From: Siphonodentalium dalli
Lineage: Eukaryota; Mollusca; Scaphopoda; Gadilida; Siphonodentaliidae
NCBI GenBank assembly: GCA_032622095.1
Contig: CP136066.1
Location: 183,306,716 to 183,370,715 of the forward strand
Direction of reading: 5' to 3'
Length of the DNA: 64,000 nucleotides
In this document: one piece after another, positions 1 through 12,810 of the stretch
Position numbering within the stretch: the stretch's first letter is position 1
Layout: every line of letters starts with the position of its first letter
Translations under genes and position numbers: made by a program
The notes under the pieces: generated by a model
The model's database searches: none
What the model saw: only the letters and a program-made list of their open reading frames with translations
Told to the model about the DNA's origin: nothing

Positions 1-3000
1 ATTTCTGCCAATTACGATAAGCCGAGAAGTTGCGATTCATGCGCCGGCTGCAATTGCATGCTTGTTAGTCCACTGTGGCAGTATTGTTGGATTCAATTGA
101 CCTGACCAATCAAATGATGAAATCAAGTTACTCTTCATCTGGATACGTGATTGTTCCCATCACGTAATTGATTATCACAAGTAATTTATAAATGGCATGG
201 GGATATATAATTGAAAACTGGACGAATTTTATTAATATTGGGACTAAATTAAAATTATAAGAAATAACTCTGTTTTCGATTTAATAAGGTGATGAGTTAG
301 AATCGACAATTCTGAAGACAATTTAACTTTAATCGCATAGCCTTAGTCGAGACTAGATCGATTTATTAAATGTTACACTTAACTGGTTTTCAAAGGGAAA
401 ACACGTACCATATTTCAACTCATGAAATATCTCGATCTAAATTCCTATCAGGTGTACACCTAAGAAAGTAGAGAGATTTGTAATAAAATATGCTTGATGC
501 AAAGGGTGTTGCTACTTTCGAAGTTTCATATGTGTGGTATACTATGTGTAAGATTACTATATGCCTTGCCACCTGTCGCCGAAGAATCTATATTATGAGC
601 AAATATGTCCAACAGCCATCAAATGTCCGACTGCGATTGTCTATATATGCCACACATTCAATCCAACGACAATAACTTGACAAGGACGTGTGTCATTGTC
701 GAATATAGGACCGTCGCCACATGCAACGGTGGAACCTGCATGGTTTGATTGTATGGTGCTCACATGGTAAACTTAGTCAAATAATACCGACCAATTACGG
801 CTTCAAATTCCCCAATATTAAGCTAAACATAAGGATTCAAACGCAATTGTTTCTGGGTCGTCTACTTAGATGAATGCACACAATAACTACCACACCTATG
901 TACATATCTGATATTTGTGATTATCGTATGATTGCATATATGTTTTCGGTCAGATACATATAAATGTTTCACGCATATCGTACAGTGTATCCTGGGGAGA
1001 ATTAACAGAATCATTAATATTTGACATATGTCAGATAAATAGGTTGTTCCATTGCAGAAAATTGGCGATCGTGCTTAGGAGCTGCTACTTATTGTTTGTG
1101 TTAAAAGTACTCAACGGCTAGTATATTTCTCGAGAATGTCTTACATACACATATAGCGGATATACTCTATTTCGATCAGATAAGCTTTGTGTAGTCTGAG
1201 TGGTCTTCAGTGGGTAGTCGCTGGGTGGACCAACTAATTCCGCGGCTATGGCTGGTAACATGTGACCAACGAGTTGTCATCCCGTTGATTGAAATGGATT
1301 AGCATCAGCGAAAGGGACAACTTTAGTATGACAAGCATCATTCTAATGCCTGAACAATTGAGTATATGACATTTTGAACATGTCTTCTAACTGTGTGGCT
1401 TTCTAATCCTTGTACTTGAAATTTCATCTTTGGACAATTGCCTACATTGCTCCATACTGGTAGTTTTATCCTATTCGGGTACTGTACGTAATTCTCATAG
1501 TTGTGTACGTGTGTACCATTATCATTTAAAGCATTAGCATTTACAAATAAGCATAAATCCACGTGTGATGGGACCCTAGCAGCTGCGAGAATATAACGAC
1601 ACAAATACTTATTATGTCAGGTTTGTTTGAGATTTGTTTCGGTTATTTCAATGGAACATCACTCCACTGAACGTGAAAACCAATGACCCCAGTGCGCATT
1701 GACGACAATATTGGAGAGATATATAAATTAAGTTGTCCATCCTTTGCATACCCGCACTTATCAGGATTCTAAATTGGTTGTCATCGCTTGACGGTTTATG
1801 TAAGCGGGTCTAATGAGCCATTACCATGGGACACATACATTGGTTATTGAGGATTGAATATGTATATTTAGTCGGCATTGTAGCTTCGATTCTTATTGTA
1901 CTAATATAAAACTCAGCAGTTTCATCATCAAGCAGAACGTTGACTTGTGTACAACAAAATGGATGTCAGGTTGAAACACAGTCCCATTGTGGCAATTTGG
2001 CATTGTATGTCGATTTTGAGAAAAAAAATGAGCATTTACTTTCTCAATGCCAACAGTTTTATCGGATTATGATCACATTATCCACAGACATATATGCACG
2101 AACGATTAAGCTACACAGCTCATAACATGCAGATGCTATTGCAACTCAGAAGCCGGTAATTTTATCGGAACATTTTTGAGTTTTACGGCCGCCATTTTGG
2201 TCTCCATCATCGGTTTTACGTAACCGGATGACTTATACATATTACGATACAGCCTCTATGAAATAAAGATCAGTTACAATAAAGCACTTGCGATTTTCCA
2301 TTCCGGTGTGCACACTCGTTGTGTACAGAGTGCCAATATAAAACTTGGCGGCCATCTTGGACGCCATCTTGGATTTTAATACCTTCCTAATCTAGGATAT
2401 GAACGAAATCTTACATTCTACGTGTTCCCTGAGGGTTCTACCCTGTATGATACTATAAAATATGCATTGTCGATGTGTTATTGGAAACAACCTGCATGGA
2501 TGCATTTAAGTGGATATTTGTGAAATTGGGGTGAGGGTTAATATTTTGTCGATTAGTTTACCATTTGGAGATATATAATACAGATATGAACAACATTTTG
2601 TAGGGAATACTCTTCCATTTCCAAAAATATATAATTTGGAAGAATTCGACAGATATGCTTTATTTGCACAGAATTGACGCACGACACTTTGTCTGAATCG
2701 TCATGAATTTTTGACGCGTCACGCTACATATTTTACCATGACATCACGAAATCAGAACGAAAGCAAAAAAAACAATGTCGAATCTGATTAAGTGTGAACA
2801 TTATCCCCATAAATTGCAACTATGTGGTCATTCTTTTCCATTTTGATGCCCGGTCAACCGGTTGTCTATTGCCTGTCAAACCGCTGAAATGTATCTATTT
2901 TTCGGTAGGGTACCGTATGAAACATAGCGAAAATGAATATTTTGTCACCTATTTCGGCTCGGCGCCCTCTGAATTCGAAAACTAGAATAATTTTCCCATA

Positions 3001-3289
3001 AGAAAATGATGGTCGCATAAATTTCCCCGATGTGCGACGGTCACCCACAGCACAGCCTAGACTAATGTTACAGGAAACACTGCAGTACGATGTTGTTCAA
3101 TAATCTATATGATACCACGGAAACAGCTTATGCGAATTAGCTACGAAACCGGGTTTGGCACATCCCACCCACCCATCTACCACACGTCAATGTACATATG
3201 TTAAACTTGTGTGACCTTGTTTCTTTTTCTTCATCGTGTATTTTGTTAAAGTATGTATACATTTACTGTTAACCAGGAGCTGGGTTAAG

Positions 3290-3760
3290 TTCGTTTTTGT
3301 CCCTCGAAATATTTATTTTCGGGGGACTATAGAAACGGGCTCCGTCCGTCCGTCCGTTGAGCCGTCCGTCCGTCCGTCACACTTTTGAGTACCTTCATGG
3401 TGTAATCATCTCCTCCTACAGATTTCATCCAGAGATTTGAAACTTCAGAATATTGTTGCCCATATATTGAAGATGTGCAACATGTATATAGATGACGGAT
3501 TTTTTTTTATAGTTTTGATCGTAGATATTTGAAACTTCAGAGTATTGTTACCGACATTTGGAGATGTGCAACATGTATATAGATGACGGGAAAATTATTT
3601 TTTTACGGAGTTATTAACCCTTTTCGACTTAGAAAATGTCAACATTTTTTATAATTTTCTATATGAGGGAACATTTTTTGACAGAGTTATTAACCCTTTC
3701 GACTTAGAAAATGTCAACATTTTTTATAATTTTCTGTATGAGGCAGGGGGCGAGACGTGA
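3290..3760. repeat. Dispersed repeat with (CCGT)n start, copy 1
   Basis: It begins ttcgggggactatagaaacg, followed by short (ccgt)n runs, then sequence around gagatgtgcaacatgtat. Internally the segment 'gagttattaaccc...gacttagaaaatgtcaac' occurs twice (about 3600 and 3680). The same sequence recurs at 5195-5475 in the same orientation. The family is not recognised; it is probably a worn transposon. Confidence 0.6.
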
Positions 3761-5194
3761 GGTGGGGTGGGTGGGTACCCGAGGCCGGAAACAGTTTTTG
3801 ACCACTTTTTTGCATTTTTTTTTCATTGACATATTTTCAACTGTTTTAAACATATTTGTTTATATCTTGTGCCTTGTTGCAATATGAGAAGCACTAATAC
3901 ATTCAATATTGTTATAATTACCCCCATCAGTTGATATAAAATGGAAAAATAGTGAATATTGTGGGGGGGGGGGGGTCCCAAAATTTTCATTGATTTTTTT
4001 TGCGCGCAAATTTTTTTTATTGTGTCTGTTTCAGATTGCTTGGCAGTTTTTATATTGAAAATTATTCATGGTGTAGTTCAATAAAAAAAATAGCTCTAGG
4101 GTACCCACCCTTTCTTGCATTTTTTTTTTCATAAAATTTTAGACACCCACCCTAAAACACCAAAGCTTTATGTTGGTCCCCTCTGTAAACGACCAACCGC
4201 TCTATATTGGTCCCTTCTTTGAAATACCAAATTATATGTTACTTCCTGTTTACAAACATGTGCAAGACACATATTTTCTTGGCTGATAATTATGCGATAA
4301 TCAGCAGTAATCAGCGATAATCTCAACTAAATTGAATTCTAAGCAATCAACAAAGGTAGAATATAATGTGATTATATTGGTAAATTTATAACCCAGCCTA
4401 TTCATCTGTGTGAATAGATGAAAAATATGTTGAATCCCCTGGAATGACAACAAAAAATAACTAGGGCCAGTGTTAGGGCCTATAATAGACTAAAATATTA
4501 CACAAAATTAAATTTATCTTTTTTTCAGACATCAACCAGCATCAACTAGTAGGCCTAGAGCGTATAGTAATACCAAAAAGGAAAATGTGCATATGAACCA
4601 GTGTACGAATTAGCTTTTATGTATGCCTGCATGACCACCGACCCGACCTCGCATTACGACTTAGGACTATAGGCCTAAAATAATGTTTAACCCTTTGAGT
4701 TTGAACGCGGATGGTCAATTTAGTGCCACATCCATATACACGGATGTGCACTTTAGTGACATGTGACCGTCGAGACGAGGTCACAGTAAGCGTAACGTCA
4801 TTGTGTTGGTGTATGAAAGATAACTCCAATTTGGTCTTCTGTTTACAGTATACCGGCTGTACTCTTGATTTGCTATTATATGTTTACCTGTGTCTACTAT
4901 ATATTAATAACTATACATTATGCTGATACATTATGAGAATACCGGCGGTTATTTGAACGAGTGTGAGCCCCGTGCCAGGGTGCTACTAATGCTCTGGGGC
5001 CATGGTGTTCGAAGGGTTAAAAATTAAATGAGTTGCCCCGTGTTGAGGGTCACATGGTCATAATTGTATCACTGATTAGCTGCTATTGTCAGACTGCATT
5101 AAGTTCACACCGGGTATAAAAAAATGGCAATGTAAAAAAAACACTCCTACGTCTCGCAACTTTTTTACCCCCCCCCCCCCCTGTATGAGGTTAC

Positions 5195-5475
5195 ATTTTA
5201 TGACAGAGTTATTAACCCTTTTTCGACTTAGAAAATGTCAACATTTTTGTTCTGTACGAGGGTACCTTCATGGTGTAATCAACTCCTCCTACAGTTTTGA
5301 TCGTAGATATTTGAAACTTCAGAGTATTGTTACCCACATATTGGAGATGGGCAACATGTATATAGGTGACGGAATTTTTTTTTTTTTATGGAGTTATTAA
5401 CCCTTTCGAACATTTCAACATATTTTTTTATTTCTCTACCAAAGCGGCATCGACTTGCCACGTTTTCGGGGGACA
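5195..5475. repeat. Dispersed repeat with (CCGT)n relatives, copy 2
   Basis: It shares ttattaaccctttttcgact, cttcatggtgtaatcaactc and gcaacatgtatatag with the copy at 3290-3760, and ends with ttttcgggggacactgtgg, which echoes the ttcgggggac start of copy 1. The two copies could be remnants of one element split by later insertions or two members of a family. Confidence 0.55.
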
Positions 5476-6235
5476 CTGTGGTCGGCTGACCTTTTATTGT
5501 TCCTTGTACCCAATCTATTTTGCATGTTCCTTAACTTACAAATAAAGTATGTAAAAAAAACATCGGAGTGTTGGAAAATACAAATTCAGTTCCCTGCATG
5601 CATGCTACTATTATCCTGATATGTCAAAAAATAAAGAGCGTCTGACGTTTGTGTGGAACGCTGGTAAGCAAACAGGTCATTTTAGCGGAATGTACAAAAA
5701 TTCACAAGACATTAAGTCAACTAAGCATGTGGACTCCGAAAGAGAGCTTTTCGAGATTATTTTCAATGAAATGGCAGCGCACACAGCGCTTCTGTTAGGT
5801 GCCTTCGGAATATTTGGGCTGAACAAACCGTTCTATAATGTTCCAGTCTCGAACTTGCTTGTTTCTGGTTGTTACCAAAGATGACATAGGATGGCGAATA
5901 TATATCAAACAATAGCGACTCTGAAAGGTTTAACGTTGAGAGCAATTAATTGTGCCAATTAACTATTCAACACCATGCAATCTACGATTTACGGTAACTT
6001 TTTATGATTTACGATAAAAAAAAAAAAAAATTTAAACAAAAAAATCGCGAGACCAACGTTGGACTATTACAACATGCCGTGATATGTTTATGCATAAGGC
6101 GATTCAATGCATGGCTATACTCACAGTGGTCTGTATTAGGGGCACTCTTCAAGTTTTCTGCGCGCAGGTATAGCACCAGTTTTTGCTTCTAGACTAACAT
6201 ATTACCTTCTGATTAGATCTAACTTCGTTCACCAG

Positions 6236-6543
6236 GTAGTGGTCGATCTGTTGGAAGGGTTTATATTGGGAGAAGGCCCGTGTGGTCCATTATGCAGCCA
6301 GTCTGATGTTGGCATAGACACAAAGAGCAGACGACATGCAGAGATGCTTGCTCACGGTGACAACAAACGTTTTGGGGAGTGGAAAATCGAGAAGACAGTT
6401 GGCGTTGGCTCCACGGTGGTCTACGACATAACAACAGAAGTCGAGCGCGATAAGACGGAAACGGTGAACGCTGTTAGCATCGAAAACAAATGGGAACAGG
6501 AGCGGATAAGAGTCGCCATTACCCCTCCCAACGATACCAATAT
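6236..6543 (+). CDS. Exon 1 of the visible part of the EGF-ZP gene (Cys-containing extracellular segment)
   Basis: The exon opens after a cag-type acceptor (ttcaccag, ending at 6235) and closes before gtatga at 6544, leaving a split codon (phase 2). It encodes about 102 residues, including the Cys pair in GPCGPLCSQSDVG and a charged stretch with FGEWKIEKTVGVG, ending PPNDTN. The split codon AT joined to the first base of the next exon gives Met and an open frame leading straight into KLPFTDPDGDSV, which is the main support for this exon. Reading through the donor instead reaches a stop at 6554-6556. I do not recognise a named domain here. It looks like the strand-rich region that precedes the DPDGD module. 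A minus-strand ORF overlaps (6290-6622) but has no recognisable content. The acceptor could be a few bases off. Confidence 0.6.
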
Positions 6544-6901
6544 GTATGACATATAGTGAGTTGATTATCTCACCGATACAATGTATATGACATCTTGTGA
6601 GTTGATAATCCCAACGACACAACGGTGTATGAGATCACCACAACGACACCACCGTATATAACCTCCAGTGAGTTGTCTGCTACCTTTGTTATGGCACATT
6701 GTCCTGTCAAAGGACTAACGATTGCGCTATGAAATGCAACAATTGATTGCAAGACCGACTCTTGTTAGGTATTTGATTTGATTGCCTGACTAATACTAGC
6801 CGTCAGCCACTTGTGTAATTGGGTGAATTTTATTCCTGTTGCAATGGCATCAGCTGACACCAATAGCAGTCACTTCATCCAACTAAAATATATTTATTGT
6901 C

Positions 6902-7133
6902 ATTACCTTTTGTTACTTCTTGGAAATAATTGAGTTTGAATAAGCTCATCATAGCGAATATGTTTAAAATCTCTATAATCATGGGTCAACTAGCACATTT
7001 ATTGCATAAACATTGTTATTACCTTTTGTTACTTCTTGGAAATAATTGAGATTGAATAAGCTCATCATAGCGAATATGTTTAAAATCTCTATAAGCATGG
7101 GTCAACACGCACATTTATTGCATAAACATAACA
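6902..7133. repeat. 116-bp direct tandem duplication
   Basis: The block starting attaccttttgttacttc (6902) is repeated from 7018 with a few substitutions (for example gagtttgaat against gagattgaat). Both copies end in cacatttattgcataaac. No gene is involved. Confidence 0.85.
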
Positions 7134-10100
7134 GTACACAACTAATTACTCTGTAGGCCATCAGTTCCAAGTTGCATAAGTATCAACACTTTGTGCCAAT
7201 CCCAATATAATAATAATTCTTTTCTTTGGGGGAGTATTTTTTAACAAAATATAAATATGCACTGGTAACAGGAGTGACATTGGTAACAGGAGTGACATTT
7301 TGGTAACAAGAACTACCCTCCTGGTTTTCACAATGTGGTCATATAAGGTGAATTTTGGTACACAATAATGTTACGTCGCTCAAGAATCTTACTTTTTATG
7401 TGATCATCTTCAAAAAACTCGAACCATGTTTGGCAAGGTCAATACTGTCTGGCACTCGACTTGTGGCCATCAACAGATGGATGCAACTGGACTAGTAAAC
7501 TGATTCAGATAAAGATTAGGTTTGGGTTTGCACAATTCACCCTGTATAAATTGGTCTGTATGTGGTTTATATTGAGAATTAAGACTATTAATAAAAGTAT
7601 GCAACTGTTTTGCTTGTTTGTTGCATAACTTGGAATAAATATCAAAAGATTTTGCTGAAGCCAACAAGACTAGTCCCTGTATCTCTCATGTGTCTCTTGT
7701 TGGAAATACAGTATAAAATCTTATTTTGAATCAAATTGGAATATCAAATCATTCATATTCATTTGACTCTTCAATACTAATCACGTGTGATTTTGTCCAG
7801 TAAGACTTAGCTAGAAGTTATATAACACCAGACTTCAATTTATGGTCTTTATTTTGAAAACAAAATTGTGCTATCAATTTCCGATATTTTATATGTGGAA
7901 AATTGAATGAAGTTGAGCATGGCCTGAATGACAAACGACAAATATAAAATAATATTATTTCTTCTTTTTTTTCAAATGGATTATATTGAATTTATTTCTA
8001 GAGATAAAAAGTGATGACTACTGACTAGTGGGCATCTTCATTGAAAGGACTGTCTAATCAAAGGGTTGTTTGGCAATAAATGTTCATTGCACATATATGC
8101 TGCACCTGTTACTGTCACTCAGGTTACCAGAAACGTAATAGGAGAGACATATATTGCAGTTAATGAAAAAATTATTAAAATGTATCTGGATTTGAAAACT
8201 AAACACTTATGTTTTGCATAAAAGATTCATTCTCAAATATGAAAAACGTATCCCTGATACATGGAAAATTATGAAAGAAATTATAGTGCGGTACAGGAGT
8301 GACTCACAATTAACCTACAGGTCTCACTTGTGCACTAATGTGCTCCGGTATGCATAAATATTTTTTTCAAATCACCACTATTTAGACTTTTGTTGGGATT
8401 ACCTATTTGGTGACTTTCCCCACTGGTGGCAGGTTTCTTGCGATATAATAATTTGTTGTTATACTCTTGATAACACGAGTGACACAGAAATTGGTAACAG
8501 GAGTAATGAGATCTATGTTTTCAAGTTTGATTGAAGAAATTCCATCTTCCAGTTATTGTCGTTTTGTTCAAGTTTCATGAACTCAACTAGAATTGAATCT
8601 GTGAGATTTATCTAATCTCTTGAGGAAAACAAATATAGTCTATACTGTTCAATGTAGAAAAGTAACATTCAGAAATGTCATGATATGGACTCATGTTGGC
8701 TACTCTGTAAAAATCCAACAGCTCAGACGTGGGTTCCGTGTTTTGACTGAGTATCATCCTAAGTATCATGGTACCTACACAAATTATTATTTGGTTTTCT
8801 CCTGTTGCAAACACTTCTGTAATTATAGGACCAATGGTCGTAACATCAAATTGCACACTTTCAAATATTCACCCAAAATTACGCTTAATTAACATCATCA
8901 TTTTGCCCACCAACACCATGGTTAAATCAGCAGTACCCATCGGAATCATAGCATCATATCATGCTGTTGCATATACAGTACAAAAAAGAGTACTTAATGA
9001 ATTTATCGTCCGATATTGGTCTTGGGTGGTTATGTGGAGGAAGTTCAAAGTGAGATAATAAATAACTCATAATTAGGTAATATGTTTTTTATCTAAATTA
9101 AATCAACCTGTAGCTGCATCCTGCTAAAATTAAGAACACAGAACGTTAATATTGCGATCATATTCTGGTACACTAACTGGTTTATTAGATGAAATAGATC
9201 CACTTTGGTGGAGAACATGTATTTTTTTTTAACTACAAAGTGTAATATTGCAGTCAGAGTCTTAATTGGTTTAATATTATCTTTTTTTCCGCAAAATAAA
9301 CCAATAATTGCAATTAGTTTCCGATAAAAAATATATTTCGAAGAATAAGTTTCTGAAAAATGTGATGCATGACGTTCACTATTTAAATTAGCCAATTTAT
9401 GACAGCTTAAAATGGTTGTTGTTTAAGGTATATTGGACCGTACGGTAAGCAATCCGTCTATGGGCCATAGTTTCCTTAGTTTCGAGGGTCGGCAGGTAAT
9501 GACTAAAATTAATCCTTTATTGGGTTTCTTTTTCCTTAGCTTCGTGGGTCGAGCGTGGCGCCAGGTAGATTACCAACACTTCACAATTCCAAACTGGCAT
9601 TTGCAAATCAAGGTTATACCCGGGGTACGAAGTGACACCGGTTTCCCGAATCGAAGTCCAATCTCTCTCGCCAAACTCATCTATAAGTAAGTATGCCTTT
9701 CAATAAAGTTCGCTCCATCTTTTCCGTCAATCTGAGTAAGACATGGCCGAAGAAGTTCATCACATCCACAGACCGAAATTAGCAAAAACTATATATTCCC
9801 ATCGACGTGAGACCCCCCCCCCCCACCCCTCTGCCACAGCCACAAAACAACATCAATCTGCATTATTTGATTGATTGACGGTGACCCAACGTGTAGCCGC
9901 CCGCCATCACCCGGAAAACGTCATGCACCATCAAATAACAAACAAATATTCTCATCATATTCCTTCCAGAACACCATCGACTTTACTCGTCAGCAGCTGA
10001 ATGCCAGGTTGAGATGAGCCTCACTAAGTTCGGTAACTTGTGCTCCGACCCCCTGTGCACTTACACAATTGTACAAACAGTTATGTGTTATATTCTATGT

Positions 10101-10239
10101 ATATTTGTGGGCCACAATAAATACGTTCAAACAAGGAGTTCTACTCTGATTTACTGATATAATAAACATTACCGGAATAGATGCAATTATCGTAGAATTA
10201 CTGGTATTTCCTGCCAGGGAATAATAGCATGAAATGTGT

Positions 10240-10323
10240 TAACCCTGTGACAATGCATTATCTTATAAATGCGAGTCGACCATAGGTCGCCTCGCATTTA
10301 TAAAAGAATGCATTGGCCTAACA
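10240..10323. mobile_element. Palindromic MITE, family A, copy 1
   Basis: Near-perfect inverted repeat: aaccctgtgacaatgcatta on the left, with arms cttataaatgcgag / ctcgcatttataa meeting at a short centre (tcgaccataggtcg), and gaatgcattgg on the right. Related copies lie at 12731, 60811 and 60911. It has no coding capacity; mobility would depend on an enzyme supplied elsewhere. Confidence 0.75.
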
Positions 10324-10612
10324 AATTTTATATTATTTTTTATAATTGTTACAAAATGTCAGAAAAAAATGAAAAATTGTAAACAAAATGTAAGAAAAAA
10401 TGATAAAAAATTGATAAAGAATGTAAGAAAAAATGATAAAAATTATTAAATTGTTAAAGAATGTAAAAAAAAAATGATAAAAAAAATGATATAATTGTTA
10501 AAAAATGTAAGAAAAAATGAAAACAAATATAAAAAATTGTTAAAGAATATAAGAAGAAATGATAAAAAAAAAAATGATAAAATTATTAGAGAATGTAAGA
10601 AAAAAATATAAA
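10324..10612. repeat. AT-rich degenerate tandem repeat
   Basis: Imperfect units of about 30 bases built on 'aatgtaagaaaaaatgataa' and 'aattgttaaag' are repeated roughly eight to nine times. It directly follows the palindromic MITE at 10240. Confidence 0.75.
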
Positions 10613-10741
10613 CAATTTCCGAGGTCGGTTGTTTCTACGTGTCGATGTGTGCTTTTTTTAAAGAAAAAATTACCCACTCCGTGGTATTTCACCCGCTCAT
10701 AAAACTGACAACGGCGTGAAGTGACCTAGAAGCTCAACCAT

Positions 10742-10965
10742 CTCATTACTAAATACTCATTGACGAGTAGTTCACGTAGGTAATATTCAGATAGGTCGTT
10801 TGTTGAAAGTATTATCTGAACATTTCACACCAATAAATATGAATTATTCTGCATTTCTATCTTTTCGTCTCACTGTCGTCTGCTAAATTTTCCTGAACAC
10901 CTATCCAAATGAATACTAGACCACTCCAGTGTATACTTTTATAACGGACTGGGAGAATCCATTTA
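10742..10965. repeat. Dispersed element, copy 1 (inverted relative at 23741)
   Basis: The phrases actaaatactcattgacgag and gggagaatccatttagt have reverse-complement counterparts at 23893-23920 and 23741-23775 in the same relative order. This indicates two inverted copies of one element of about 200 bp. Boundaries are approximate. Confidence 0.5.
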
Positions 10966-11363
10966 GTCAAGAAAGGGTTAGCCGCATCTGGCTTCGTCTG
11001 TGCATTTCATATACATGTATCTACGAAACACCGTCAATTTTTAGTCGGACACTTCAGTCCCGATGCCTTACAACCTTGTCAGTTTAGTAATTGGTGCAGG
11101 ACTGTTACACCGCGACAATGATTAAATCACTCCACTGAGCAAGAAACCATTGGCAGATTTGTCCTTTCTGACCAGATTATGCCAAATAGATGACAATGCA
11201 TGCATGCACATCTCCAATGGATCCACCGAAAGGTTTCCAGTAATTATTTATCAGTACGTACTCCCGAGTACTTGCAAATTGTTGTGGTCTAGATATAAAT
11301 TGCATATGGGGTGTTTGGCGAGCCACGGATCATCCAGTGCTATTATTGATCCACCTTCTTTAG

Positions 11364-11502
11364 GTTGGCATTGAACAAGAAACACATCATAAAGTTACCA
11401 TTCACTGACCCGGATGGAGACAGCGTTAGGTGTGCTCTCGCGAGATTTTCGTCCGCGCCTCCGATATCCATGCACCAACTTAATATCGTCCATGTCTCCA
11501 AG
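11364..11502 (+). CDS. Exon 2 of the EGF-ZP gene (DPDGD module, first part)
   Basis: The exon follows ttctttag (ending 11363) and precedes gtgagc at 11503. One base completes the previous codon, then 46 codons follow, ending in phase 0. The protein contains KLPFTDPDGDSVRCALARF, an Asp-rich turn of the kind seen at the start of cadherin-like and other calcium-associated beta modules, followed by a cysteine. No ATG-started ORF of useful size covers it, so it is easily missed. It joins in frame to DCVISIEARTP in the next exon. Together they form one module whose pattern (DPDGD-x-VRC, then a WGAVALAVRDY strand, then VPLQFLVQF) I associate with large unnamed invertebrate extracellular proteins. 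That association is from memory and should be tested by a profile search. Confidence 0.75.
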
Positions 11503-12002
11503 GTGAGCATATATACTATATTGAGATAATAACTACTGACATCAGCCATTTGCAAATCTATAGAACGATACACACTGTAACTATATATATATGTTGATCG
11601 TGTGTATATATATGTAGAGTAAACGTATATTGTTCAACCAGATTGCTTGCATCGATATAGATAGCTGGAGTTACTGTATTGTATTTATCTGGAAGTCCCA
11701 TTGTTTGAAAGGTGGAGAGCATGTTGTCACCAAGATATGCCTAATATACGTCTGAGGGCGGACAAATGTTCACACTCGAAACATGGTTGAACATCTGCCG
11801 ACAATTATTGGAATATGGTTGTTGATCGCCAGTGGTGTCCGCATGCAACCGCTGAACATTTTAATTTTTAACTGTGTCTTTCGTCTGCTGGGAAATGTTA
11901 AAATACGGAATTCCTAAATACGTTTGTATAGTTCTGGGGTATATATAATAATAAACATGAGACGAAGACAACTGCCCGGAAATATGTAACCCTATTAGGG
12001 CC

Positions 12003-12287
12003 ACTTGCTAATGGCGCTTTCGGCGCGCCGAAAGCGACAAAAAGTGCGCCATTAGTAACGCGCCGAAAGCGCCGAAAGCGACAAAATGTGCGCCATTAGC
12101 TTTGTTTCGGCGCGCGCCGAAAGCGCCGAAAGCGACAAAAAGTGCGCCGTTACGGCGCACATTTTGTCTCTTTCGGCGCTTTCGGCGCGCCGAAACGAAG
12201 CTAATATCGCACATTGTCGCTTTCGGCGCGCGCGCCGAAAACGCCGAAAGCGACGAAAGCGACAAAAAGTGCGCCGTAACGACATTT
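12003..12287. repeat. GC-rich fold-back island built from CGCCGAAAG units
   Basis: The words gcgccgaaagcg and its complement cgctttcggcgc alternate many times, with agtgcgcc and gttacggcgcac between them. The block can fold into several nested hairpins, for example around 12120-12200. It is sharply more GC-rich than its surroundings. Overlapping ORFs on both strands (Arg/Ala/Phe-rich) come from the repeats and are not genes. Confidence 0.8.
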
Positions 12288-12399
12288 TTTTTAACTCAAC
12301 AAGATTAACTGAATTACAGATAACCTGGATACCGCATATAATTTCAGAATAAATTATTGTGTTTTTCTTGAAAGTGAAATAAACTTGCTAACACTACAG

Positions 12400-12567
12400 G
12401 ATTGTGTGATAAGTATCGAAGCACGAACGCCGACGTACACAGAAGACACGTGGGGCGCTGTTGCATTGGCCGTCCGCGATTACAACACAAAACCCATCTC
12501 GATAGCGGGGGACAGGTATCCAAACAGACCACCGGAAATAATCGAGATTTCAGTGGTTCCTCTTCAG
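12400..12567 (+). CDS. Exon 3 of the EGF-ZP gene (DPDGD module, second part)
   Basis: The acceptor is acactacag and the donor is a strong gtaagt at 12568. The exon is exactly 56 codons in phase 0 at both ends. It encodes DCVISIEARTPTYTEDTWGA, then a strand ending VRDYN, a short Pro-rich loop, and EIIEISVVPLQ. The alternating hydrophobic pattern suggests beta strands of an Ig- or cadherin-like fold. The single cysteine near the start may pair with the VRC cysteine of exon 2 (inference). Codon use is visibly richer in G and C than the flanking intron DNA, as expected for coding sequence in an AT-rich genome. Confidence 0.85.
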
Positions 12568-12730
12568 GTAAGTAACATACGGATATGTGATGTGAGATTG
12601 TCATCTGTTTCTCGAGTAATTCCGGCATACGACCATTACACAATTAAAGCCTCAAATTAAACGCAACCGTCCCGGCAAACAAAACAAAAGACAACATTTA
12701 AAGGTGCTCAATGATTTGTGTTTTTTTTGT

Positions 12731-12810
12731 TAGGCCAATGCATTCTCTTATATATGCGAGGCGACATATGGTCGACTCGCATATATAAGAGAATGCACTG
12801 GCACAGGGTA
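12731..12810. mobile_element. Palindromic MITE, family A, copy 2
   Basis: Arms ccaatgcattctcttatata and tatataagagaatgcactgg are almost perfect complements around a centre gcgacatatggtcgac. The right flank gcacagggta is shared with other copies. Confidence 0.8.

Larger units (their letters stand above)
1..6235. other. Upstream intron or intergenic DNA, AT-rich, with dispersed repeats
   Basis: I found no exon that I could support here. ORFs are short and without recognisable content. The stretch includes the repeat copies described at 3290 and 5195, a run of 14 or so G residues near 3962, a C run near 5167, and two sequences of the form (C)GCCAT(C/T)TTGG near 2190 and 2350 that look like worn dispersed repeats. 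The missing 5' exons of the EGF-ZP gene may lie here or further upstream. Confidence 0.5.
6544..11363. other. Intron 1 (4.8 kb)
   Basis: No exon recognised. Contents seen: a 116-bp tandem duplication at 6902, repeated 'ggtaacaggagtgac' phrases at 7264-8510, a palindromic MITE at 10240, an AT-rich tandem repeat at 10324, and a copy of a dispersed element at 10742-10965. The reverse strand of 8608-8960 has a patchy open frame that could be a worn retrocopy, but I cannot assign it. Confidence 0.6.

Noticed and set aside
5621-5884. ORF with a gtaagc donor at 5663 as a possible 5' exon of the EGF-ZP gene
   Set aside because: The donor would leave phase 1, while exon 1 begins in phase 0, and no acceptor fits. 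It overlaps a near copy of the ATAAAGAGCGTT motif.
8608-9058. Overlapping frames on both strands in intron 1, with a minus-strand patch reading VQFDVTTIGPIITEVF
   Set aside because: It reads like protein in places, but stops interrupt it and I could not match it to a family. Left as unassigned intron DNA.
12008-12352. Four overlapping Arg/Ala/Phe-rich ORFs on both strands
   Set aside because: They are produced by the CGCCGAAAG fold-back island and have no independent support.
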